A stretch of 6,060 bases of DNA from the NCBI GenBank assembly GCA_023413275.1, contig JAEZPX010000175.1, forward strand, positions 1 through 6,060, given 5' to 3'. Position numbers and translations under genes: made by a program. Below, one piece after another: positions 1 to 6,030 of this stretch. The notes beneath the pieces were generated by a model. The model ran no database searches. It was not told the DNA's origin and saw only the letters and a program-made list of their open reading frames with translations. Position 1 is the first letter of the stretch. The number at the start of each line of letters is the position of its first letter. Source of the DNA: Bacillota bacterium. GTDB taxonomy: Bacteria; Bacillota; Clostridia; Lachnospirales; Anaerotignaceae.

Positions 1-5
1 ATATT

Positions 6-11
6 CCTCCT
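6..11 (-). promoter_or_regulatory. Shine-Dalgarno site of an off-window third gene
   Basis: On the minus strand this reads AGGAGG, a full-strength ribosome binding site. It lies just after the stop codon of the M56 peptidase gene, and five bases remain before the window edge. At normal spacing the start codon it serves would lie a few bases outside the window. This implies the repressor-peptidase pair is followed by at least one more co-transcribed gene, which may be the regulated target. The identity of that gene cannot be seen. Confidence 0.6.
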
Positions 12-14
12 AAA

Positions 15-1163
15 TTATTTAACTGGTAATGAAGTAAATGGCTCGTTCAGCAGATATTCCTCTCCAATCACACTCACAAACTCTTCATTTACATACAATG
101 AATAAGTACCATCGTGATTGTCTAGTAAATATGCCGCAGTAGGTGTTATAGCATATGTCTCTTTATCTTCACAAGAAAATACTGGTTGAATGACAAACAG
201 ATTCGAAACGAGAAATAGCATTGTGATTACAACATAAACACCATAAACCATAGGCTGATATTTCTTTGCGTAATCCTTTTCGAGAATCAAATGAAAGCGT
301 TGCTCCACATTACTCATTTGACCTGCATTCACTAAAACCGATGTGGTGGCTGCATCCATAGTTGGCTGGAGGGCTTGTCTGCTGGAAAGCTGATATCTAA
401 GAACCATCGTGATGGACTCCAAATATTTCAGCTTTTCTTCCTCATTTAATTGAGAAATCAACTTTGCATCACAGCGCAATTCCAGAATATGAACCAAGTT
501 CCCTTTTAAAATATGTACCATGGGGTTCCACCAAAAAATGACGCAAATAAAATGCATAAATAATTTTATCCACGCGTCTTTGTTTAAAAAGTGGGTTAGT
601 TCATGCAAAAGAATACAGCGTAACTCGTCCTCAGTAAAAGGAATTTTAGGCAAATAGATGGTAGGATGAAAATATCCGGAAACCATTGGTGACGGAATGC
701 CGGCTAGTTCAACCAACTCAACCTTAGGTTTTTTCTTTGAATGAAAAAGAATTTCATTCATAATGTTAATCGCACATTGATTTTTTAGGACTGTTTTCAT
801 GTGGAGAATATTTTTCAATCGTTTTGCTTCTATCATGTATTTTACAACAAAGAATACGGCACCTGCTACCCAAAGAAATAGAAGTATGTCAATTATAGAA
901 AACGCGTAACCCATAATTGAGAAGATATCCATTGTTAAACCATCAATAATTGCTGGAAACATATATTGAGATTGAATGACAATGGCGTTGGGAAGCTCAA
1001 AAACAAAGCATAAGCGAAATAAGCAAACTCCCAGAAAGAGAAGCAACGGTGCAACGCTAAAGTGGGCAATAAACCCGGTTTGTTTTCTCATGATAGATAG
1101 AAAAATGATAAAAATATTACACCAAAGAACGGCCATAAGAAATGAAAATACGGACAAACTCAT
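15..1163 (-). CDS. BlaR1/MecR1-like M56 family membrane metallopeptidase with a short sensor tail
   Basis: This 382-residue protein is an integral membrane zinc protease of peptidase family M56. In the BlaR1 model, such a protein senses an outside signal and causes inactivation of its partner repressor. Hydrophobic segments lie near residues 4-25, 35-56, 86-108, 200-212 and 305-327. The zinc-protease motif HELTH is at 187-191, and a downstream ELRCD (228-232) supplies the likely third ligand, Glu228. After the last membrane segment only about 52 residues follow (330-382), including a DNHDGTYSLYV stretch. S. aureus BlaR1 is about 585 residues and ends in a penicillin-binding domain, which is absent here, so a beta-lactam-acylation mechanism is unlikely. 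The start overlaps the repressor stop by ATGA, with an AAAGGG-type ribosome site inside the repressor gene. The gene is complete. The signal it senses is unknown. Confidence 0.88.
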   Translation of the reverse strand: MSLSVFSFLMAVLWCNIFIIFLSIMRKQTGFIAHFSVAPLLLFLGVCLFRLCFVFELPNAIVIQSQYMFPAIIDGLTMDIFSIMGYAFSIIDILLFLWVAGAVFFVVKYMIEAKRLKNILHMKTVLKNQCAINIMNEILFHSKKKPKVELVELAGIPSPMVSGYFHPTIYLPKIPFTEDELRCILLHELTHFLNKDAWIKLFMHFICVIFWWNPMVHILKGNLVHILELRCDAKLISQLNEEEKLKYLESITMVLRYQLSSRQALQPTMDAATTSVLVNAGQMSNVEQRFHLILEKDYAKKYQPMVYGVYVVITMLFLVSNLFVIQPVFSCEDKETYAITPTAAYLLDNHDGTYSLYVNEEFVSVIGEEYLLNEPFTSLPVK

Positions 1164-1564
1164 TTCAATCCCTTTCTTTTTTCATCCAACAAGGCCTCTA
1201 AGCGGTCAATGGTGTTGCGATCAATCTCCTCATCTTGAATAAATGCAGAAACAAAATCAACCAGAGAAGCTGCTTTTGATTGTTGATAACAGCCGCTGCT
1301 CTGAAATTGCATAACGTGATATTCCTCTTCGGTAAACGCTGGGGAAAAGGTTCTTCCGTAATTTTTACCGGTCTTTACAAACCCATTTACACAGATTGCT
1401 CCTTTTTCCAAAAGCTGATTTAGCAAAATATGAATAGAGCTGGCTTTCCATGAACGTTCTGTTGACAAATTAATGATATCAGAACGAGATAAGGGTTTGT
1501 TCTCTTTCCATAAAAGATCCATAATCTCTTGCTCATTTTTTGTTAGCGAGATGGATTTATTCAT
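1160..1564 (-). CDS. BlaI/MecI family transcriptional repressor
   Basis: This 134-residue cytoplasmic protein has the winged-helix N-terminal domain (about 1-80) and helical dimerisation tail (about 95-134) of BlaI/MecI/CopY repressors. The recognisable core is SLTKNEQEIMDLLW at 6-19, followed by the recognition-helix region WKASSIHILLNQLLEKGAI. The length is typical of the family (about 120-140). In S. aureus BlaI, cleavage at Asn101-Phe102 inactivates the repressor. The equivalent spot here appears to be Asp103-Phe104 in LVDFVSAF; that placement is my inference from position and flanking residues. The start has GAGGT (minus strand, 1572-1576) upstream. The partner peptidase is translationally coupled downstream. 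The unit probably represses its own promoter. Nothing in the sequence links it to the hydrogenase genes or to beta-lactam resistance. Confidence 0.87.
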   Translation of the reverse strand: MNKSISLTKNEQEIMDLLWKENKPLSRSDIINLSTERSWKASSIHILLNQLLEKGAICVNGFVKTGKNYGRTFSPAFTEEEYHVMQFQSSGCYQQSKAASLVDFVSAFIQDEEIDRNTIDRLEALLDEKRKGLK

Positions 1565-1593
1565 AATTTTTACCTCTTCGAAGTGTGACTTTA

Positions 1594-1615
1594 TACAATT
1601 ATATCGCCTTACAAT
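1594..1615. promoter_or_regulatory. Candidate BlaI-type operator: paired TACAAT half-sites
   Basis: Two copies of TACAAT (1594-1599 and 1610-1615, plus-strand reading) start 16 bp apart. The first overlaps the -10 box of the repressor promoter and the second lies in its spacer. Known BlaI/MecI operators are built from TACA/TGTA half-sites, usually as an inverted pair, whereas these are in tandem orientation. The 12-bp stretch 1593-1604 is itself a near palindrome with one mismatched pair. Autoregulation through this spot is plausible but unproven. Confidence 0.3.
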
Positions 1616-1626
1616 AAAACAGTCAA
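1598..1626 (-). promoter_or_regulatory. Sigma-A-type promoter of the repressor-peptidase unit
   Basis: Reading leftward, the -35 box is TTGACT (1621-1626), the spacer is exactly 17 bp, and the -10 box is a perfect TATAAT (1598-1603). Transcription should begin near 1590, giving a short leader before the repressor ATG at 1564. A second -35-like TTGACG lies 8 bp further upstream (1629-1634), as part of a GTCAATA direct repeat (1622-1628 and 1630-1636). Confidence 0.75.
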
Positions 1627-2036
1627 TACGTCAATAATATTTTTATTTATTGAAGAATATAGTCATTTTATAAATTATATTAAATTAATGTGGGAAAAAA
1701 TGGAATAATATTCTAATCAAGGAAATTAATCTCAAGGTTGTAATATTTAAAACTCCCTACTTTCTAGTCTCATCTATTTGCCTTATTAAAGTTTGCATAT
1801 CTTTTTATTCAAGTACCTTTATTTTCTGTTCACGTCTGTCAAATGGTAATCAAGCAATAATGAATTTGATCTAAATGTACTCTTTTTTCCTTTATCAAAT
1901 CAATATCAGGATAACATGGCAGTTTGCATTGCATATTGTCAAAGGTAATAAAAAAGCAAAACAAGCATAGGATGTATTTAGGATAAGCATAGCAAAACCT
2001 AAATGAATCAATATTTCATTCAAAAGGAGGATTATT
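1627..2036. other. Divergent intergenic region, no gene found
   Basis: This AT-rich spacer separates the leftward regulator unit from the rightward hydrogenase-maturation operon. No coding frame with a ribosome site or family resemblance was found on either strand. The long minus-strand frame at 1895-2176 is antisense to the first plus-strand gene. I saw no tRNA, riboswitch or terminator-like GC hairpin. A rightward promoter must lie here, but none of the candidates has both boxes at good spacing; TTGTCA at 1936-1941 is the best -35-like word and has no matching -10. FNR-like half-sites TTGAT (1866-1870) and ATCAA (1894-1898) are present but not arranged as a dyad. Just before the ribosome site AAAGGAGG (2023-2030) is a weak 6-bp inverted repeat, AATGAA/TTCATT (2002-2007, 2015-2020). 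Confidence 0.6.
1955..1998. repeat. Cluster of short repeated words in the leader of the hydrogenase-maturation operon
   Basis: Three words each occur twice in 44 bp. AGCAAAAC is at 1955-1962 and 1991-1998. AAGCATAG is at 1963-1970 and 1985-1992, starts 22 bp apart. TAGGAT is at 1968-1973 and 1979-1984, starts 11 bp apart. The spacings of AAGCATAG and TAGGAT equal about two and one helical turns. The outer and inner words appear in swapped order on the two sides. The cluster lies 25-70 bp upstream of the ribosome site of the first gene. It could be a regulator binding region or chance in AT-rich DNA. Confidence 0.35.
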
Positions 2037-2462
2037 ATGGGATGTTTTGTTGTACCAATGGCAGAGGCCATCGTGGTATCAATCGTCAAAAAAGTTGTGA
2101 AAAAGAGGAAAGAGAGCACTGCTTCTGTAGGTGCAGAGGACGTTACATTTTTAGATGGAGAATCCAAGGAACTCAATCAAACAAAACTTGACTGGGAAAA
2201 AAAGCTGAGCTGGTTGAATCAGCTATTATGGGGTGGTGTTTTTTTATTGGCTATCGAACATATTTGGCATGGTGAAGTTGTTCTGTGGCCGCCATTTTTG
2301 ACTGCCATGAACAATCCAAGTGAAATACCGATTATGCTCCATGAAATGGCGACCATTGGAACTTCCATGGCGGTATTTGTAACGTTGGTTTGGGTGGTTA
2401 TGGTTTATGTTGCGGAAAACAAAATAAAGCAAACAGTGCATAAGGAATGTGAGAGAAATTAA
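2037..2462 (+). CDS. Small membrane protein of unknown function, first gene of the operon
   Basis: I do not recognise this 141-residue protein by name. It has an N-terminal hydrophobic or amphipathic segment (about 4-21) ending in a basic run KKVVKKRK, then a polar linker (about 25-55). Two membrane segments follow (about 60-76 and 104-126). Charged and histidine residues sit at the membrane edges: Glu74-His75, His78, Glu80, and His102-Glu103. Such residues could bind a metal or haem, but no known motif proves that. The start is fixed by AAAGGAGG six bases before the ATG. The next gene, 12 bp downstream, encodes a protein with the same layout and matching positions (WG then EH or DH eleven residues on), so the two look like diverged tandem copies. 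Its place at the head of a hydrogenase-maturation operon suggests a role linked to hydrogenase or its membrane partner; this is inference. Confidence 0.8.
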   Translation: MGCFVVPMAEAIVVSIVKKVVKKRKESTASVGAEDVTFLDGESKELNQTKLDWEKKLSWLNQLLWGGVFLLAIEHIWHGEVVLWPPFLTAMNNPSEIPIMLHEMATIGTSMAVFVTLVWVVMVYVAENKIKQTVHKECERN

Positions 2463-2474
2463 GGGAGGGATTCT

Positions 2475-2759
2475 ATGTATTTTATCATTACGGCATTGGC
2501 GGCGATTTTAACTACCATTATCTGGCGCCGCATATCTGAGGACAAATTTCAGTTAAGTACCCTTTGCTTAATATACTGGGGGGCAACATTGATGTGGTTC
2601 GTCGACCATGTAGTTGCCTATCTCACAGAGGGAGGAGAGTTTTTAGAAATCTCCATGGATGCAACCTTGTTGGGCATCACCGTTGTTGTTTGTGGATTTA
2701 TTGTGTGGATGCTGATTGCAGTTGCGAAGAATCTGAGGGGAGTTCCCCGTAAAAGTTAG
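2475..2759 (+). CDS. Small three-helix membrane protein of unknown function, likely paralogue of the preceding gene
   Basis: This 94-residue hydrophobic protein has predicted membrane segments near residues 2-17, 27-50 and 62-84, and a short basic C-terminus. Visible features are Trp35-Gly36, Asp44-His45, an acidic loop TEGGEFLE (51-58), and Asp62-Ala63-Thr64 at the start of the last helix. It aligns with the preceding 141-residue protein. W-G to acidic-His has the same 11-residue span, the last helix runs from Ala-Thr to Val-Ala-x-Asn over the same number of residues, and the loop between is 12 residues shorter. A strong GGGAGG site precedes the ATG. It is not a clear match to Mrp/Mnh antiporter or hydrogenase-4 small subunits. 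I can assign no function. Confidence 0.8.
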   Translation: MYFIITALAAILTTIIWRRISEDKFQLSTLCLIYWGATLMWFVDHVVAYLTEGGEFLEISMDATLLGITVVVCGFIVWMLIAVAKNLRGVPRKS

Positions 2760-2822
2760 GTCTTCGTAATGCAGGCAGGTAGTATGTCAATCAAAGATAC
2801 AGTCTGAAAATGGGGTTGGGTC

Positions 2823-3284
2823 ATGATAAAATTAGTTGCCATTGGGAATCGGTTTATGAAGGATGATGGAATTGCCATTGAGATTGCAGAGTATTTGGAG
2901 GAACGGCTAAAAAAGCAAAAAATTGATGTCATTATTGGGGAAACGGATTGTCAAAGTGCCTTTTATTCTATTCATCAAGAGGATTATATTTTTATATTGG
3001 ATGCATTTTATGAGGGTGGAGAGCCGGGAACCATTCATATGCTTAGCCTAGAGGAAGCCATAGGGAAATCTTCAGCATCCCCCATGCAGCATGATATGAG
3101 CATGCTTGATATGATGCGTCTTTATCATTGCAAATGGAAGGGCTATTTGATTGGTGTTGAAATTGCTGAGGTGGGCTTTGGGGAAGGACTTAGCTCTGTT
3201 TTACAGGAGCGGTTTCAAGAAATATGTATAGAAGTGGAAAAGAATATATCAAAAATCATATTGGAGGAAATCAATTATGCATGA
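2823..3284 (+). CDS. M52 family [NiFe]-hydrogenase maturation endopeptidase (HycI/HybD/HyaD-like)
   Basis: This 153-residue cytoplasmic protease would remove the C-terminal peptide of a [NiFe]-hydrogenase large subunit after nickel has been inserted. The family signature is clear: AIGNRFMKDDGIAIE at 6-20, with GN at 8-9 and DDG at 14-16; Asp60 in FILDAFYEGG; and His90 in MQHDM. By comparison with E. coli HybD and HycI, an Asp of DDG, Asp60 and His90 are the expected nickel-sensing ligands. Length matches the family (about 150-165). The ATG gives the conserved N-terminus and an in-frame stop lies at 2805-2807, so there is no room for an upstream start. The ribosome site is weak (a G-rich stretch). 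The stop overlaps the next gene by 8 bp. Each such protease usually serves one hydrogenase, so a cognate large subunit should exist elsewhere in the genome. The subgroup cannot be told from here. Confidence 0.9.
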   Translation: MIKLVAIGNRFMKDDGIAIEIAEYLEERLKKQKIDVIIGETDCQSAFYSIHQEDYIFILDAFYEGGEPGTIHMLSLEEAIGKSSASPMQHDMSMLDMMRLYHCKWKGYLIGVEIAEVGFGEGLSSVLQERFQEICIEVEKNISKIILEEINYA

Positions 3285-3534
3285 TACTTTTTTAAATCAG
3301 AATTTGTATGAATCTATTGGGGGCTTATGTAAAGAAAACGCAATCGAAAAAATTACCAAGCTGGTTATTACGGTACATACCCATAGTCATATCAGCGAAA
3401 AAAGTATCCGTGAGCATTTTGCTGATAGAAAAAGCAAGCTGATTGGAGAATGGACAAATATCATTGTGGATAAGAAAGAAATTGAGCCGTTAACTGCAAC
3501 CATTGAACAGATTGATGGTGAGAAAAAGGAATGA
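3277..3534 (+). CDS. HypA-like small protein lacking the zinc-binding domain
   Basis: This 85-residue protein begins Met-His-Asp, like the MHE nickel-binding N-terminus of HypA. Its pattern of hydrophobic residues follows HypA's N-terminal domain: an amphipathic helix (about 6-22), a strand KITKLVITV (25-33), and a second helix with an R-x-x-F core near 44-48. A further strand (59-65) and a short tail ending IDGE follow. HypA is normally about 113-120 residues, with a zinc domain of two CxxC motifs; here there is a single Cys (Cys18) and no such insert. A histidine group (His34, His36, His38) lies at the end of the first strand and could hold metal. A GGAGG site (3263-3267) fixes the start. 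The gene overlaps the protease by 8 bp and hypF by 4 bp. Position among hyp genes supports the assignment, but the similarity is weak; it could also be an unrelated small protein. Confidence 0.6.
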   Translation: MHDTFLNQNLYESIGGLCKENAIEKITKLVITVHTHSHISEKSIREHFADRKSKLIGEWTNIIVDKKEIEPLTATIEQIDGEKKE

Positions 3535-5831
3535 ATGAACCCCAAAGCCTTATGATTCAAGTTCATGGAATTGTGCAGGGGGTGGGTATGCGCCCGTTTC
3601 TTTATAAAACGGCCAATGCCTTTCACCTTACCGGTTTTGTGAAAAATAAAGGAGCCTCTGTGGTTATTGTGCTTTCGGGGGAGCAAAGGGATATGGATGG
3701 CTTTTTATATGAATTGACCAATAACCCCCCACCCAATGCGGTGCTCCATCGTATAGATATTTCTTCTCACCCAAAGCTCCATTTTCAGGATTTTAGAATT
3801 TTACATAGTGCTGAGGATGAAAAGATACAAGGCTGTCTTTTACCCGATTTGGCTATATGTCAGGACTGTTTGGATGATATTCTGAATCAAAAGGATAGGC
3901 GGTTTGCCTATGCATTTACAAATTGCACAAATTGCGGACCCAGATATTCTATTATAAAAGACCTACCTTATGACCGCCCAAATACAGCCATGAGTTCATT
4001 TACTATGTGCGAGGACTGTTGTGAGGAATATAAAAATCCTGAGAATAGGAGATTTCATGCGCAACCTAATGCATGCCCAGTTTGTGGCCCAAAGTACATT
4101 TTATGTCATGGTAATGGTGAACAAGTTGAATGTGATAACCCCATTGAAAAGGGGAAACAGCTTTTAAAAGAAGGAAAAATCTTGGCCGTCAAAGGAATTG
4201 GCGGTTATCACCTTGTTTGTAATGCAGAGAATCAAACTGCCATTGCAACTTTGCGCATGAGAAAAAGGCGCCCTCATAAGCCTTTCGCTATGATGGCATG
4301 CAAAGTTGAGGACGTACTGAGAATTTGTTCTATGGGCCAGAAGGAAAAAGATACGATTTCCAATAACAAGCGTCCTATTGTATTGCTTAAGAAAAATGAT
4401 AGCACCTTTCTACCAGATAATATTGCACCAAAGCTTTGCCATTATGGTGTGATGCTTCCCTATACCCCTCTGCATTATCTTTTATTTGACGAGAACTTAA
4501 AGTATTTGATAATGACCAGCGGGAATATCAGTGGAATGCCCATATGTTATAAGGATGAAGATGCATTGGAGCACTTGAAGGATGTAGCTGACTATTTTCT
4601 CATTCATAACCGTGAAATTATGACACCTATTGATGACTCTGTTGTCAAAGTTATCAATGATACTGTGTTATTAAGCCGTTGTGGCAGAGGGTATGCGCCC
4701 TTGGCATTGCCGTTAGATACTTCTAATGAAATATTGGCTGTCGGGGGAAACCAAAAAGCTTCCCTTTGCATTGTGCATAATCAGTTGGCACACATCAGCC
4801 AATATTTGGGAGAGCTTCATTTTCTGGAGGCTTGCAAGGAATATACTACTGTGAAAGAAAGACTGTCTCACCTTTTAAATGCATCACCTCAAGCCATTGC
4901 CCATGATTTACATCCAAACTATTTTTCAACACAGTATGCAAGGAAACAGGGATTCACAACCATCGCTGTTCAGCATCATCATGCCCATATGGCGGCATGT
5001 ATGGCGGAGCACAATTTTTATGAAGAAGGAATCGGTATTATATTTGATGGCACCGGTATGGGGGAAGACGAAGCCATATGGGGCGGTGAATTCTTCATAG
5101 GCAATAGGTCTCAATGTAAAAGAGTGGGACATTTGGATTACGTTACATTGCAGGGCGGAGATTCTGCTATAGAAGAACCTTGGAAATGTGCATTATCTTA
5201 TCTTGATACAATTCATGAGAGCATAGAGCCCTTTTTTCCTAACTTAGATAAAGTGCAGATACAGATTGTAGAAAATGCACTGGAGAAAAAGGTAAATTGC
5301 TATCAATCCTCCAGTATGGGCAGATTATTTGATTGCGTTGCCGCTCTTTTATTGGGATGCAGCCATATTTCTTATGAGGCTCAAGTAGCCATTGAACTGG
5401 AAAGCTTGGTGGATGACAGCATAACAGAAGCATACTCCTTCATCATAACTGAGAGAGCTGAGGTTTTTATATTGGGCTACCAAAGTATTTTGGAGGGGGT
5501 ATTAGAGGATTTCAGAAAACATGAGCCCATTTCTGTCATATCTGCAAAATTTCACAATACAATTTCTAGAGCAACCATAGAAATTGCTTGTAAAATAAGA
5601 GAAAAGTACTTATTGGACAATGTTTTTTTAGGGGGAGGCGTTTTTGAAAATACATACCTCTTAAAGAATATCATTTTTGAATTGAAGGAAAGGAATTTTC
5701 AAGTTTTCTACAATGAAAAGGTACCAGGAAATGATGGAGGCTTGTCTTTTGGTCAGGCAGCTGTGGCGGCTTCCATTTTGGAGGAGAGAGCTTATGTGTC
5801 TGGCAGTTCCAACGAAAATTATTTCAGTTGA
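3531..5831 (+). CDS. hypF: HypF, carbamoyltransferase for hydrogenase cyanide ligands
   Basis: HypF uses carbamoyl phosphate and ATP to form carbamoyl-adenylate. It transfers the carbamoyl group to the C-terminal Cys of HypE, the source of the CN ligands on the active-site iron. At 766 residues it is full length (E. coli about 750). Domains in order: acylphosphatase-like (about 7-95, GIVQGVGMRPF with Arg21, and Asn39); two zinc-finger motifs (Cys110/113 with Cys132/135, and Cys160/163 with Cys182/185); a YrdC-like nucleotide-binding domain (about 200-390, ending RCGRGYAPLALP); and a Kae1/TsaD-like domain (about 400-755, with VQHHHAHMAACMAEH near 480, FDGTGMGEDEAIWGGEF near 505, LGGGVFENTYL near 700 and NDGGLSFGQAA near 734). 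The usual Phe before the acylphosphatase Arg is Met. The start overlaps the upstream stop (ATGA), with AAAAAGGA touching it, indicating coupling. hypC begins inside its 3' end. Confidence 0.97.
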   Translation: MNEPQSLMIQVHGIVQGVGMRPFLYKTANAFHLTGFVKNKGASVVIVLSGEQRDMDGFLYELTNNPPPNAVLHRIDISSHPKLHFQDFRILHSAEDEKIQGCLLPDLAICQDCLDDILNQKDRRFAYAFTNCTNCGPRYSIIKDLPYDRPNTAMSSFTMCEDCCEEYKNPENRRFHAQPNACPVCGPKYILCHGNGEQVECDNPIEKGKQLLKEGKILAVKGIGGYHLVCNAENQTAIATLRMRKRRPHKPFAMMACKVEDVLRICSMGQKEKDTISNNKRPIVLLKKNDSTFLPDNIAPKLCHYGVMLPYTPLHYLLFDENLKYLIMTSGNISGMPICYKDEDALEHLKDVADYFLIHNREIMTPIDDSVVKVINDTVLLSRCGRGYAPLALPLDTSNEILAVGGNQKASLCIVHNQLAHISQYLGELHFLEACKEYTTVKERLSHLLNASPQAIAHDLHPNYFSTQYARKQGFTTIAVQHHHAHMAACMAEHNFYEEGIGIIFDGTGMGEDEAIWGGEFFIGNRSQCKRVGHLDYVTLQGGDSAIEEPWKCALSYLDTIHESIEPFFPNLDKVQIQIVENALEKKVNCYQSSSMGRLFDCVAALLLGCSHISYEAQVAIELESLVDDSITEAYSFIITERAEVFILGYQSILEGVLEDFRKHEPISVISAKFHNTISRATIEIACKIREKYLLDNVFLGGGVFENTYLLKNIIFELKERNFQVFYNEKVPGNDGGLSFGQAAVAASILEERAYVSGSSNENYFS
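5780..5784 (+). promoter_or_regulatory. Ribosome binding site that fixes the hypC start
   Basis: GGAGG lies inside the 3' end of hypF, nine bases before the ATG at 5794. This choice gives the conserved N-terminus MCLAVP. A longer in-frame reading from 5713 would add 27 residues with no family resemblance and would bury the Cys that must be at position 2. Confidence 0.8.
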
Positions 5832-6030
5832 TGGAAAGTATGCCTACGTTGAAACTATGGGTGTGGGTCAGAAAATTAATGTTCAGCTCATAGAAAATCC
5901 CGTGGCGGGAGACTTTGTGTTATTACATGCAGGCTTTGCCATTGAAAAGATTAATCAAGGGGAATATACATTTTTAAATACCATATTAAATGAGATGATA
6001 AACGATGATGAAAATGAAACCAGAAATTGA
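5794..6030 (+). CDS. hypC: HypC, hydrogenase assembly chaperone
   Basis: HypC (HypC/HybG/HupF family) is a small chaperone. With HypD it forms the scaffold on which the Fe(CN)2CO group is built, and it then delivers this group to the hydrogenase large-subunit precursor. The 78-residue protein has the hallmark MCLAVPTKI N-terminus, whose Cys2 becomes N-terminal after Met removal and binds iron and HypD. It also has the conserved GDFVLLHAGFAIEKI segment (about 45-59), and its size is normal for the family. The acidic C-terminal tail (NDDENETRN) is unremarkable. It overlaps hypF by 38 bp and the start of hypD by about 26 bp, so it is expected to be co-expressed with both. Confidence 0.95.
   Translation: MCLAVPTKIISVDGKYAYVETMGVGQKINVQLIENPVAGDFVLLHAGFAIEKINQGEYTFLNTILNEMINDDENETRN

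Noticed and set aside
1..1564. A beta-lactam resistance sensor system (blaR1-blaI).
   Set aside because: The peptidase lacks the penicillin-binding sensor domain and no beta-lactamase gene is visible, so a resistance role is not supported.
1866..1898. FNR-like half-sites TTGAT and ATCAA as an anaerobic-regulator site.
   Set aside because: The half-sites are separated by 23 bases instead of 4, so they do not form a CRP/FNR dyad.
1791..1929. The word GTTTGCAT occurring twice in the intergenic region (1791-1798 and 1922-1929).
   Set aside because: A repeated 8-mer is expected by chance about once or more in a spacer of this length, and no further pattern surrounds it.
1917..1933. A sigma-54-like promoter: TGGCAG followed by TTGCA upstream of the hydrogenase-maturation operon.
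   Set aside because: The GG and GC pairs are separated by 11 bases, not the strictly kept 10, so it does not fit the -24/-12 rule. It would become interesting only if conserved in relatives.
1895..2176. A 93-codon minus-strand frame with hydrophobic stretches.
   Set aside because: It is antisense to the first operon gene, has no ribosome site, and its composition reflects the complement of that gene and AT-rich spacer.
2769..2807. A 12-codon reading frame in the gap before the maturation protease.
   Set aside because: There is no ribosome site and nothing recognisable in it; it is a chance frame in a short gap.
5713..5793. A 27-residue N-terminal extension of HypC.
   Set aside because: HypC needs Cys at position 2; the GGAGG site and the MCLAVP motif place the start at 5794.
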